Source of the DNA: JAUVKT01 sp036350795
GTDB lineage: Bacteria; Bacteroidota; Bacteroidia; Bacteroidales; VadinHA17
Direction: 5' to 3'
NCBI GenBank assembly: GCA_036350795.1
Contig: JAZBNV010000137.1
Location: 1-64,000, forward strand
DNA: 64,000 bases
Shown here: positions 8,224 through 16,869 of the stretch, piece after piece
How the letters are laid out: the number at the start of each line of letters is the position of its first letter
How positions within the stretch are numbered: position 1 is the first letter of the stretch
The notes under the pieces: generated by a model
What the model saw: only the letters and a program-made list of their open reading frames with translations
The model's database searches: none
Told to the model about the DNA's origin: nothing
Made by a program: the position numbers and the translations under genes

Positions 8224-10272
8224 ATGCCTGATAAACCTGATAATCCGTTTAAATTCTGGGAGGAGTTGAAACGCAGGAAAGTAGTAATGGTTATTATTGT
8301 ATATGCAGCTGCAGCATATATTATTCTTGAATTGATTTCTATTATTTCTGAACCCTTCGGATTGCCTGAGTGGACTTTAAAACTTGTATTTGTATTACTT
8401 TGTGTTGGATTGATTATCTCCATTATTCTCTCCTGGATTTATGATATTACACCGGAAGGTGTGCAAAAAACGAAACCTTCAACAGAAGGTAACACAGAAG
8501 GACAGAAGCCAGCATCTATTGGATGGAAGATTTCAACGTATGTTAGCTTACTGGTCATTATTGCCATTGGTCTCACCTCTCTGTTAAATAGTATCAACAA
8601 ATCATCAGATTTATCCAGGCTCGAAAAGACAATAGCTGTCTTGCCTTTTGAGAACTTTTGCATCAATGTAAGTGAATCTCATCTTGGTGATGCTCTGTCA
8701 AATGAGATTGCAACTCAACTTGCGAAGATTCAGAATTTTGAAGTCAGGTCGTTTACTTCTTCATTACAGTATAGAGGTGTAGAAAAACCTTCAATGCCTG
8801 AAATAGGGACGGAACTTAATGCTAATTTTGTTATTGAAGGCTCAGTAGAGTTACAGGAAGAAGATATTAGTATCCACGTTCAGATTATTCAGACAAAAAA
8901 TGATAAACATATTTGGGCACATGAATTTAATGGGAAATGGAATGATATTATTTCAATAAGGGCAAATATTTCTAAAGCAGTAGCATCTGCTCTAAAAACT
9001 ATTCTAACACCAGAAGAATTAAAGGATATTGAAAAGATACCAACCGAAAACCTAGATGCATATAATTATTATTTGCGAGGTAATGTTTTCTATAGTAGAA
9101 GTTATGAAAAACGAGATTGGACTTATGCACTCAATATGTATAATAAAGCTATTGAATTAGATCCTCAATTCGCTTTACCTTATACAATGATTGCCAGATC
9201 ACATTTAAGTCTGTATTGGTTTCATCATGATAGATCCAGAATGCAACTAGAAAAATCATTAGAAGCTATTGAGGCAGCTCTTAACATTAATCCAGACTTA
9301 GGCGAAGCTTATTTGGCATATGGCGTTTATTATTACCATGGTCATCTTGATTATAAGCAAGCACTGAAATACTTACAAAAAGCTCAGGAATATTTGCCAA
9401 ACAATGGAGAATGTTTATATTATATTGCATGTGTACTTCGTCGAATGGGCGATTTAGAGGAGGCAAAAAAGTACTTTATTCAAGCAATAAGCTTTTATCC
9501 AAATAATGTGGAGATGAATTACAATACAGCATGCACATATTATTTATTAAGAGAGTATTCTAATGCCTTAAGATATTTCAACTCTGCAATAGGTATTAAT
9601 CCCGAGTTTGCAGAAGCACATAGATATAAAATAGATCTGTATCTCAATAAAGAAGGGAATATAGATGATGCTAAAAAAGCATTGGAGGAAGCTTCTTTAA
9701 CGATAAACCTTTCTCATTACCCAGAATTAATTGAGAAGGCCATTTTAATAGATATATATGAAGGTAGATTTCAAAATGCAATAGATTATTTAAATACGGT
9801 TAGTTTTGAGGCTGTACAACCTCAATTTTATTACTATCCAAAATCTCTCTACTACGCCAAAGTTTACAATATGATGAATGATTCTGAGAACACAATTCAT
9901 TATTATAACCTATCTCGCCTTCAGATTGAAGAAAAAATTAGAATTGATTCCAGTGACTCAAGATTATATAGTTCATTAGGGATTTGTTACGCTGGTTTAG
10001 GGCAGAAGGGAAAAGCAATTATATTTGGGAAAAAAGGATTAGAGATTCTTCCCATTGAAAAAGAATCATGGCGAGGTTATCATAGGCTTATGGAGTTAGC
10101 TCTTATCTATGTAATGGTTGGAGAATATGAATTAGCATTAGAACAGCTCGATATTCTCTTATCAATTCCTGGAGAATTATCAACCGAATTGCTCCACCTG
10201 GATCCTGCCTGGAAACCTTTATGGGACAAGCCTGGTTTCAAACAACTTATAGAAAGGTATTCTGATAATTGA
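8224..10272 (+). CDS. TolB_N/FlgO-like and TPR membrane protein, paralogue 3
   Basis: 682 residues starting MPDKPDNPFKFWEELKRRKV. The ATG at 8224 is preferred over an upstream in-frame start at 8146, which lies before the promoter. The N-terminal region (two TMs, SWIYDITPEGVQKT, third TM IGWKISTYVSLLVIIAIG) matches the other two paralogues. A TolB_N/FlgO-like domain follows (KTIAVLPFENFCINVSES, LNANFVIEGSVELQEEDI, HIWAHEFNGKW), then about eight TPRs (ALNMYNKAIELDPQFALPYTM, ALKYLQKAQEYLPNNGECLYY, ALRYFNSAIGINPEFAEAH). Base composition is visibly more AT-rich than paralogue 2. C-terminus ends LDPAWKPLWDKPGFKQLIERY, a closing segment common in TolB_N/TPR proteins. Function unknown. Confidence 0.8.
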   Translation: MPDKPDNPFKFWEELKRRKVVMVIIVYAAAAYIILELISIISEPFGLPEWTLKLVFVLLCVGLIISIILSWIYDITPEGVQKTKPSTEGNTEGQKPASIGWKISTYVSLLVIIAIGLTSLLNSINKSSDLSRLEKTIAVLPFENFCINVSESHLGDALSNEIATQLAKIQNFEVRSFTSSLQYRGVEKPSMPEIGTELNANFVIEGSVELQEEDISIHVQIIQTKNDKHIWAHEFNGKWNDIISIRANISKAVASALKTILTPEELKDIEKIPTENLDAYNYYLRGNVFYSRSYEKRDWTYALNMYNKAIELDPQFALPYTMIARSHLSLYWFHHDRSRMQLEKSLEAIEAALNINPDLGEAYLAYGVYYYHGHLDYKQALKYLQKAQEYLPNNGECLYYIACVLRRMGDLEEAKKYFIQAISFYPNNVEMNYNTACTYYLLREYSNALRYFNSAIGINPEFAEAHRYKIDLYLNKEGNIDDAKKALEEASLTINLSHYPELIEKAILIDIYEGRFQNAIDYLNTVSFEAVQPQFYYYPKSLYYAKVYNMMNDSENTIHYYNLSRLQIEEKIRIDSSDSRLYSSLGICYAGLGQKGKAIIFGKKGLEILPIEKESWRGYHRLMELALIYVMVGEYELALEQLDILLSIPGELSTELLHLDPAWKPLWDKPGFKQLIERYSDN

Positions 10273-10314
10273 GAGGAATAAATACCTTAATTCCCCTGAC
10301 TGCCGGTTTATCTA

Positions 10315-10354
10315 CCTGTCGGCAGACAGGCCTGCCGGAGGCATGGCAGGCAGG
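10315..10354. repeat. Double GC-rich hairpin, REP-like
   Basis: Two adjacent short inverted repeats: CCTGTC-GGCA-GACAGG (10315-10330) and CCTGCC-N8-GGCAGG (10331-10350). It is preceded by CCCTGACTGCCG, a word that also ends the 9-nt-unit arrays at 1-57 and 10514-10561. It may act as a transcript end for TPR gene 3, but no U-run follows. Confidence 0.5.
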
Positions 10355-10366
10355 GAGTACAATATA

Positions 10367-10425
10367 CGAAGCCGTAGGTGTCGCACATCGGTAGCCAATA
10401 TGTGACCCCGCCGGGTCAAAAAAGC
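10367..10425 (+). repeat. Dispersed hairpin-forming repeat, copy 3 (truncated)
   Basis: Begins GAAGCCGTAGGTGTCGCACA like copy 1, so the first hairpin is imperfect, and then jumps to TGTGACCCCGCCGGG, the distal part seen in copy 2. The central hairpin of copies 1 and 2 is missing, so this is a deleted copy. Confidence 0.65.
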
Positions 10426-10513
10426 ATAAGCCAATAAAAGGTTTTAAGGTTTTAAAGTTTATAGAGTTGATAAAGTAATTTATTGAAACACGACAAACTC
10501 CATGCACACAGGT

Positions 10514-10561
10514 ACCTTATAAACTTTATCAACTTTACCACTTTATCAACCCTGACTGCCG
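10514..10561. repeat. 9-nt-unit repeat array, right copy of the long direct repeat
   Basis: Same sequence as 1-57 minus one 9-nt unit, ending CCCTGACTGCCG. An inverted set of the same words (AAAGTTTATAGAGTTGATAAAG) lies at about 10454-10475. The truncated deacetylase reading frame starts directly at its right edge. Confidence 0.8.
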
Positions 10562-10562
10562 C

Positions 10563-10955
10563 GGGTATGGCCATCCGGATCATATCTTTTTAAGTCAACT
10601 TGTTTTAGATTTATTCAATGAAGATAAAATTAGTGTGCAATGCATTTATCAGAGCGTATTAACAAAACACACTGAAACAGAAATTGATAAATATATGACT
10701 CCAAAAATGGGAAAATGGGGTTATCCACAAGCAAGTCAGGCAGCTAATAAACTTTATGGTATCGATGGAATGCCAGAAGCAGATGTTCAAATTAATATCA
10801 CAGACCAGGCAGAAATAAAAATGGACTATCTAAGGGCATACCCGGAGAATGTTAGGAAAAACCTGAGAAAATTTCTTATCTACTATGAAGATTTTGATGC
10901 TGAAACTTTTTTCTCAGTTTGGGATCGAGAGTTTTTTAGGGTGATCAAAAAATAA
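10563..10955 (+). pseudogene. 5'-truncated PIG-L/LmbE-type deacetylase remnant
   Basis: An open frame running out of the repeat at 10561 reads GYGHPDHIFLSQLVLDLF; GHPDH is the zinc-ligand motif in the middle of LmbE/PIG-L N-acetylglucosaminyl deacetylases. It continues to a proper C-terminus (ADVQINITDQAEIKMDYLRAY ... FFSVWDREFFRVIKK) and a stop at 10953. The first half of the domain, including the N-terminal AHPDDE-type motif, is missing because the 9-nt-unit repeat replaces it. A GTG at 10635 would give 106 residues but lies after the zinc motif, so I regard the gene as broken. The 5' part could lie left of this window, beyond the matching repeat at position 1. Confidence 0.6.
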
Positions 10956-11080
10956 TAAATACCTTAGTCGTAATAAAAGTCTGTAAATCAACCCTTATTA
11001 AAACACCCAATGGTATGACAGGAAAATAGCCCTTAGAAAGTTTTAGCAAAAATTGAAAACACTCTGCCCTTATGAAACGA

Positions 11081-11137
11081 GCATTATATTTTTTAAACAT
11101 AAATATCACAAAAGAATATGCTTAAAAAATATAATGC
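11081..11137. repeat. Perfect 16-bp inverted repeat
   Basis: Arms 11081-11096 (GCATTATATTTTTTAA) and 11122-11137 with a 25-nt AT-rich loop, in the gap between the deacetylase remnant and trmO. No U-run follows on either strand. It could be a mobile-element trace or an mRNA hairpin. Confidence 0.5.
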
Positions 11138-11210
11138 GGGAGCGAAGCGGTTCCATTCGTTCTCAAATTTTTAATTAATTTATTATCAGGTCTTACAAAA
11201 TTTTAAACGA

Positions 11211-11690
11211 ATGAAAATTAATTATAAATCCATTGGCAGAATCCATACACCCTTTAAAAATATTAAAGGCATGCCTATTCAATCTAAGGGCTCAATAGGA
11301 ATTAAAGGAACCATCAGGTTGAAAAAAGAATTTGTTAAAGGATTGCTTGACCTTGCTGAATTCTCTCATATTTACCTGATCTATCATTTTCACAAGTCCA
11401 AAGACTTTAACTTAAATGTCATCCCTTTTCTTGATAACAAACCTCACGGTATATTCGCAACCAGAGCTCCTAAACGACCAAATCCTATAGGTATTTCTGT
11501 TGTTAAACTCATCAGCATAAAAGACAACATTCTTGAAATTGAAAACGTTGACATGTTAGACGGAACTCCTCTTTTGGATATTAAACCTTATATCTCTCAG
11601 TTTGATATACATGAGATAGAAAAAAATGGATGGATAAACAGAAAGACCGGATACCCTGATGAGACAAGATCTGACAACAGGTTTAAATAA
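11211..11690 (+). CDS. trmO: tRNA (N6-threonylcarbamoyladenosine37-N6)-methyltransferase TrmO
   Basis: 159 residues, the usual size of the short TrmO/TsaA (UPF0066, VirR) family. The family block GIFATRAPKRPNPIG lies at 80-94 and DGTPLLDIKPYI follows at about 117-128; both are hallmark segments around the SAM and tRNA sites of this all-beta methyltransferase. TrmO methylates t6A37 in tRNAs that read ACY codons. The N-terminal start (MKINYKSIGRIHTPF) matches the family well. It stands alone: the next gene follows 58 bp later and is unrelated. Confidence 0.9.
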   Translation: MKINYKSIGRIHTPFKNIKGMPIQSKGSIGIKGTIRLKKEFVKGLLDLAEFSHIYLIYHFHKSKDFNLNVIPFLDNKPHGIFATRAPKRPNPIGISVVKLISIKDNILEIENVDMLDGTPLLDIKPYISQFDIHEIEKNGWINRKTGYPDETRSDNRFK

Positions 11691-11748
11691 TAACTTTTGC
11701 TAACACAGACAAAATGGGCAAGCATATTTGAATAATAAAGAAAGTGCT

Positions 11749-13017
11749 ATGAAAAGTAAGTCTAAGATCAATCTATTTATCCTTTTATTACTTTCTTCGA
11801 TTTTTACCCAAATAACAGCACAGGATTATTCCTCCCCACATCGCTTTGTAGATAATTATTATTTCAGAAGCCGTGATATTCAGGTTGACGAAAATATAAT
11901 CTATGGGAAGGCTGAAAACTTCAGGGGGAAAACCGAAATCCTTGACCTGGACCTTTATTATCCATCTCCGGCAATTGACCCATTGAAGAAAAAACCACTG
12001 CTTATGCTGGTGCATGGAGGAAGCACTGGTGATAACTCAAGAACAGAAAAGTACTGCCCGCTGTTTGCACAAAGAGGATTTGTTGTGGCTAATATCAACA
12101 GGAGAAAAGGTAGTAAGGGAAGTGGGGAAACTGAATTATTGAAACAAGCATACAGGGCAGTCCAGGATGCCCATGCTGCATTGAGGCATTTAGTACACAA
12201 TGCACAAAAATATGGGATTGACACTTCAGCGATATTTGTAGGAGGAGTAAGTGGTGGAGCTATGGCAACAATTGGTATCACTTATATGCGACAACCAGAC
12301 TTCGATAGTAAATATCCCGACATTACATCCTCACTTGGAAGGATTGATAATTCAACCAATGAAATAAATACAAACTTTAAAGTCAGGGGCGTAGTCGATA
12401 TGTGGGGTCAAATCGAGGACACTTCACTGATTTCTGATGAAGAAGCCTTAAATATTCCAATAATTATTTTCCATAGTACTGCTGATAGTTCACGAAGTCC
12501 ATATAAGAAGGCATTAGAGTTGGCTGCTCGCTATAAAAACCACGGCGGATGTTATCAGCTCCACACAAGCACTGGTACTGGTCATACTGAAGGTATTTCT
12601 AAATACTATATAGCCCAACAATCAGGATGTTTCCTCAAAAGTATCCTGAGCAATTCATGTAATTCGTTTGAAACTGAAGTTGATAATGAAAATATAAAGT
12701 GCAGTAATTCCCAAGCCAGGGAAAAGCTCCCTAAACAGAGATTATATTTTGAGCTGGACCAGTCTCTAATTAAGGAATATGCAGGAGTTTATAAAATAGA
12801 AAAGGAAAAAATTGTAATTGGTTCAGAGAATGGACATTTATTTATTATAGAATCAGATGATGGAACTAAAACTGAATTGTTTCCTGAATCCCAGACTGAT
12901 TTCTTCCTGGAAGAGGATAATATACAATTTAGCTTTAACAAAAATGCAAAAGGAAAAATATATGGATTGACGCTTTTTATAGATGCTAAAGCAATCAAAG
13001 CCAAAAAAATAAAATAG
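11749..13017 (+). CDS. Secreted alpha/beta-hydrolase (esterase-like)
   Basis: 422 residues from ATG 11749 (a TTG at 11728 would spoil the signal peptide). Signal peptide MKSKSKINLFILLLLSSIFTQITAQ, then an alpha/beta-hydrolase core: oxyanion-region LMLVHGGSTGDN, nucleophile elbow GVSGGAMAT (G-x-S-x-G), acid region IPIIIFHSTADSSRSPY, and His in STGTGHTEGIS. The layout resembles secreted esterases and prolyl-oligopeptidase-like BD-FAE proteins. The last 110 residues (LIKEYAGVYKIEKEKIVIG ... GLTLF) look like the small beta domain appended to many Bacteroidota beta-lactamase-class and esterase proteins. Substrate unknown. Confidence 0.8.
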   Translation: MKSKSKINLFILLLLSSIFTQITAQDYSSPHRFVDNYYFRSRDIQVDENIIYGKAENFRGKTEILDLDLYYPSPAIDPLKKKPLLMLVHGGSTGDNSRTEKYCPLFAQRGFVVANINRRKGSKGSGETELLKQAYRAVQDAHAALRHLVHNAQKYGIDTSAIFVGGVSGGAMATIGITYMRQPDFDSKYPDITSSLGRIDNSTNEINTNFKVRGVVDMWGQIEDTSLISDEEALNIPIIIFHSTADSSRSPYKKALELAARYKNHGGCYQLHTSTGTGHTEGISKYYIAQQSGCFLKSILSNSCNSFETEVDNENIKCSNSQAREKLPKQRLYFELDQSLIKEYAGVYKIEKEKIVIGSENGHLFIIESDDGTKTELFPESQTDFFLEEDNIQFSFNKNAKGKIYGLTLFIDAKAIKAKKIK

Positions 13018-13157
13018 CCAGCATACAAGAATGTATAAAATAATAGCCCGATACTGGTATATTCAAGAGTTGTAGACCGCTTCCACTTTTTTGTAATATG
13101 ACTGGGATGAAGCCTGCAATCAGCTCCTGGCCTTATACTATCCGTCAGGCAAAATTT

Positions 13158-13288
13158 GAGGCTGTCTCAAAAGGGCTCAATCTTTGTCATTTCGAGCTAA
13201 TGCGAGAATTCAGAGTTCTGATTATCAGACGATTAGATCCCTCGATTAACTCAGGATGACAAGAATATTATACTTTTGAGACAGCCTC
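13158..13288. mobile_element. MITE-like element with 16-bp terminal inverted repeats
   Basis: 131 bp bounded by perfect 16-bp terminal inverted repeats, GAGGCTGTCTCAAAAG at 13158-13173 and its complement at 13273-13288. The interior (TTTGTCATTTCGAGC ... CTCAGGATGACAAG) is itself an imperfect inverted repeat. No coding capacity. No clear target-site duplication. A non-autonomous element that uses the transposase of a full-length IS elsewhere is the likely explanation. It lies between the esterase and the convergent subtilase. Confidence 0.75.
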
Positions 13289-13309
13289 ATTATAAATTCT
13301 GAGTATGAA

Positions 13310-15025
13310 TTAAATCACAACCGTAACTTCGTTTGAACATGTTGAACCATCTGTTTCGCAAACAGTAACAACAAATGTTCCGCTAACTCTGCCCAGGTTT
13401 AATGTTTCGCTTCCATCATTGGCAGTGCTTGTTTGGGTAGTACCATTTAATTTTATGTCAACATTGCTTCCTGTTGCTCCGCTCCAGGTAACATCTATAT
13501 ACCTTGTTCCACGATCTTTGCGTCCAACAGCCGTGATTGTAATGTCGCCTCCACTGGGTTCTTCGGTAAGTGTAACTTGCTTAACAGCTGTATCTGTTTC
13601 TCCATCTGCATCCTCTACTGTTAAACTTACTGTCTTTATGCCATAACCGGAGTACACATGGCTCGGACTTGCTTCAGAAGAAGTGGCTCCATCTCCAAAG
13701 TCCCATGCCCATGATATAACTCCGTTATCATCGCTACTGGCATCTGTAAATTGTACTGTCAGGTCGTTAATATCAAATGTGAAATCAGCATTTGGAGCCT
13801 GATTTTCCGGAGGAGTGGTTCCGCCAATAAATGCAATAGGATCAGGATAGCCATCAGGATCTCCGTTAACATTTCCATCTGTGGATGGAGAACCCTCTGT
13901 TACCAATAAAACTCCTGCCACATGAGGTGTTGCCATTGACGTTCCGCTCATTGTTGCATAAGCTCCGTCTTTATAGCAGGAATAAACATTAACACCCGGG
14001 CCACAGATATCAACAGTTGGGTATCCATAGTTCGAAAAAGAAGCAAAATCGTCATTAATATCCATAGCAGATACGGTCCACATATTTGTCCCGTTAGCAC
14101 GTCCCGGACTAACTTGAATTGCATCGTAAATGCTCATACCATCATTACCAGCTGCAACCGCAAAGAAAATACCTGAAGCTGCAGCGTTTACTACGGCCTG
14201 GTCAAGTGCTGATTCGTTAGGATAACCAACACTCATATTGGCTACATCTCCGGGTGAACCGTTTGCGGCAACATGATCAACGCCGGCAATACAGTCAGAA
14301 GATAATCCATAGCCCCTATAATCTAAAATACGTACAGCAATAACAGTTGCGCCTGCTGCAACTCCAATAACGCCTATTTCATTGTCGATAGCAGCAATAG
14401 TCCCTGCACAATGCGTGCCGTGACCATGTCCATCGTCGGGTGTGCTTTGTCCAAAAGCAACACTTCTGCCAACGTCAACATTTAGGTCTGGGTGATCTAA
14501 ATCTATTCCGGTATCTAATACCCAGGCTACATTTGAGCCCGAATAGGTGGCTCCACCACCAACCCGTGGAATACCGTATGGTGTTGATTCGTCGGGTGTA
14601 GGTGTTGGCCTTTTTAAAATATTTGTTGGTAGTTTCAAAAATACTGGTTGATCTTTTTCGATGTATTCTACAGAAGGATCTGCTTCCAGTTTTTTTAGCT
14701 GACCCGGCGGAAGCTTAACCGAAAAACCTTTTAACGCAATACTGTATGTATAACCAATGTCTCCATCCGTAATACCAGCACGTTCTAAAATTTTAGCAGA
14801 AGTAGACTTTACTTTTGCTTTCTTTTTGTCGTAGTCTTTTAGTTTTGACAGCTCGGTGTTAAGCTCAGCATCATTTAAAACAACAATGTAGCTTTGTTTT
14901 TCAATTGAAGCCGATTTAAATACCATAGCTTCGTCGATAGTTTCTTCCATGTCTAAAGTTTCACAGGAAGAAAGAAATCCCAGTGCCAGAATAACTACCA
15001 GGGTCAATTTTAAGAGTTCTTTCAT
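13310..15025 (-). CDS. Subtilisin-like (S8) lipoprotein protease with PKD domain
   Basis: 571 residues. Lipoprotein signal with lipobox LSSC, Cys21, so probably membrane-anchored. Propeptide of inhibitor-I9 type about 45-125 (SYIVVLNDAELN ... EYIEKDQPVF). S8 domain about 145-400 with catalytic D171 (VLDTGIDLDHPD), H202 (HGTHCAGT), oxyanion N294 (AAGND) and S363 (GTSMATPHVAG). PKD domain about 405-490 (APNADFTFDINDLTVQF ... WAWDFGDGATSS). A final beta domain of about 80 residues ends in a Cys-containing segment (VCETDGSTCSNEV). All catalytic residues are present. Likely a surface or periplasmic protease for nutrient breakdown. Single gene; convergent with the esterase across the MITE. Confidence 0.92.
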   Translation of the reverse strand: MKELLKLTLVVILALGFLSSCETLDMEETIDEAMVFKSASIEKQSYIVVLNDAELNTELSKLKDYDKKKAKVKSTSAKILERAGITDGDIGYTYSIALKGFSVKLPPGQLKKLEADPSVEYIEKDQPVFLKLPTNILKRPTPTPDESTPYGIPRVGGGATYSGSNVAWVLDTGIDLDHPDLNVDVGRSVAFGQSTPDDGHGHGTHCAGTIAAIDNEIGVIGVAAGATVIAVRILDYRGYGLSSDCIAGVDHVAANGSPGDVANMSVGYPNESALDQAVVNAAASGIFFAVAAGNDGMSIYDAIQVSPGRANGTNMWTVSAMDINDDFASFSNYGYPTVDICGPGVNVYSCYKDGAYATMSGTSMATPHVAGVLLVTEGSPSTDGNVNGDPDGYPDPIAFIGGTTPPENQAPNADFTFDINDLTVQFTDASSDDNGVISWAWDFGDGATSSEASPSHVYSGYGIKTVSLTVEDADGETDTAVKQVTLTEEPSGGDITITAVGRKDRGTRYIDVTWSGATGSNVDIKLNGTTQTSTANDGSETLNLGRVSGTFVVTVCETDGSTCSNEVTVVI

Positions 15026-15174
15026 TCTGATAATTGTTTAGGTTAAATATCAAGAGACTTTTAAACTTACAATAAAATATCTTTGTATGTGTGATTTGTA
15101 TGTAAAATATTAAATGGATAGAATAAATTAATATGCCTGGTGCAGTATAATCAATTATCTCGTCCCGCGTTCCC

Positions 15175-15198
15175 GTGGTTCGATAAGCTACGAACCGC
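15175..15198. repeat. Short palindromic repeat upstream of the subtilase
   Basis: Arms GTGGTTCG 15175-15182 and CGAACCGC 15191-15198 (one G-U pair), 8-nt loop, inside the 357-bp gap 15026-15382 between two divergent genes. Looks like a REP-type unit. I see no gene or clear promoter in the rest of this gap. Confidence 0.4.
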
Positions 15199-15382
15199 TG
15201 GCCGCTTCTCCCCGTAAACCATCGGAAATATTTTAACACAAGTTTTTCAATACCTTTGAGATTTACTTATTTTGCCGGGATACCCATTACCGGAAAAAGA
15301 TAAAATATAAAATTTGACTGTTGTCCTGGTAAGATATGATGATACAATAAGATGAAAACTGAAAAGCTTTAACTGAACATTT

Positions 15383-16855
15383 ATGAAGAATTTCACATTA
15401 CTATCACATCAATGGAAAGCAGCCACTAGATCTGCTGCGGCATCCAGAAGTGCTGGGATTAAAATATTTATGGGATTTATCTTTGTTTTTTTATTCATTG
15501 AGTTGCTTGGAGGTGGATTCTACCTCGGCTCTGCACTTGCCGAAAACTCGCAAAATCCTGTTAGCGATCTATTGCGCTATGGATTATATTTCTTTTTGGC
15601 CATTCTTATAAGCCGGTATATGTTGCAGAAACTGCCAACTTTTATGGTAACACCCTATCTTAATTTACCTATTAGTAAAAGTAAGCTTGTAAACTTCATC
15701 CTTACAAAACCTTTGTTTAACAGCCTTAATATCCTCCCTGTTACTTTTGTTTTGGCTATATCTATTGGTTTGAAAGAACACCTGGATGCTTACACCTTCT
15801 GGTTGATAATTACTATCGTTATTATTAGCGATTTATTTATTAATTATTTATCTATTTACATAAAAAGAGTACAGATAAAGCACGAATATGTATTTTACCT
15901 CTTCTTAGCATCTGTGGCAGGTATTCTTTTATTAGATCAGTTTAAAATTATTAATCTTCAAGCCCTCTCTTCTGAGGTCTTTATGCAAGTGATAAAGGAT
16001 CCTCTATGGCTATTGGCAGGGATTTTATTATTTGCCATGGCTTACTACCTCAATTTCCAGTTGCTATACAAACACTTTTCCCTCGAAGACTTTGGAAAGG
16101 GCGATTCTAATCAAAGAAGCAGCCTGGAAAACCTTAAATATTTAGACCGCTTCGGAAAGATTGGAACCTTTGCCTTACTCGAACTAAAAATGTATGTTAG
16201 AAATAAGCGAACAAGAAACATGCTGTTTATGATACCACTATTTGTATTGTATGGCTTGATCTTCTACACCAACCCTGATTATCTCGAAAGTGATGGTTTT
16301 AAGATTTTCGTTGGAATATTTATTTCGGGAGGCTTTATTATGAGTTTTGGCTTATACTTCTTTGCGTGGGAATCAGGGCATTTCGATTTAATGCTGACCT
16401 CGAACAACACTTACAAGGAATATATAAAAGCTAAGTACTTCCTGATGCTTTCAAGCAGTACTATCATTTTCCTTTTATCAACATTCTACGTCTTTTTTGG
16501 TATAGATATTCTGATAATTAATAGTGCTTGCTTTTTGTTTAACATTGGTGTCAATAGTCTGTTGCTGCTCTACTTTGCAACGAACAACAACAAACATATG
16601 GATCTTTCAAAAGGTTCGGCATTCAATTACCAGGGTATAAGCGGAAGACATTTTTTTTTAATGATCCCTATATTAGTCATTCCGGTACTGATCCAACTTC
16701 CCTTTCGTCTAATAAATCAAAGCAATATAGGCATTGCTCTTATAGGTGCCCTGGGAATTTCAGGTATTTTTTTCCGGGAAAAGATGCTGGATCTGATTAC
16801 CCAACGTTTTATTGGTAAGCGACATCTTATGTCGGAAGGTTTTAGAAATAAATAA
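15383..16855 (+). CDS. DUF5687 family ABC permease-like membrane protein
   Basis: 490 residues, about ten to twelve TM segments (for example IFMGFIFVFLFIELLGGGFYLG, LLRYGLYFFLAILI, WLLAGILLFAMAYYLNF, MLFMIPLFVLYGLIFY, FFLMIPILVIPVLIQLPF). The start MKNFTLLSHQWKAATRS and the FMVTPYLNLPISKSKLVNF segment fit the DUF5687 family, large integral membrane proteins of Bacteroidota encoded beside an ABC ATPase. The ATPase gene follows 14 bp downstream, so the two form one export-type ABC system. Substrate unknown. Confidence 0.8.
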   Translation: MKNFTLLSHQWKAATRSAAASRSAGIKIFMGFIFVFLFIELLGGGFYLGSALAENSQNPVSDLLRYGLYFFLAILISRYMLQKLPTFMVTPYLNLPISKSKLVNFILTKPLFNSLNILPVTFVLAISIGLKEHLDAYTFWLIITIVIISDLFINYLSIYIKRVQIKHEYVFYLFLASVAGILLLDQFKIINLQALSSEVFMQVIKDPLWLLAGILLFAMAYYLNFQLLYKHFSLEDFGKGDSNQRSSLENLKYLDRFGKIGTFALLELKMYVRNKRTRNMLFMIPLFVLYGLIFYTNPDYLESDGFKIFVGIFISGGFIMSFGLYFFAWESGHFDLMLTSNNTYKEYIKAKYFLMLSSSTIIFLLSTFYVFFGIDILIINSACFLFNIGVNSLLLLYFATNNNKHMDLSKGSAFNYQGISGRHFFLMIPILVIPVLIQLPFRLINQSNIGIALIGALGISGIFFREKMLDLITQRFIGKRHLMSEGFRNK

Positions 16856-16869
16856 AAAAAGAATACATC

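Noticed and set aside
10247..10507. 86-codon minus-strand frame after TPR gene 3
   Set aside because: Consists of the REP-like hairpins and the truncated repeat copy; no protein features.
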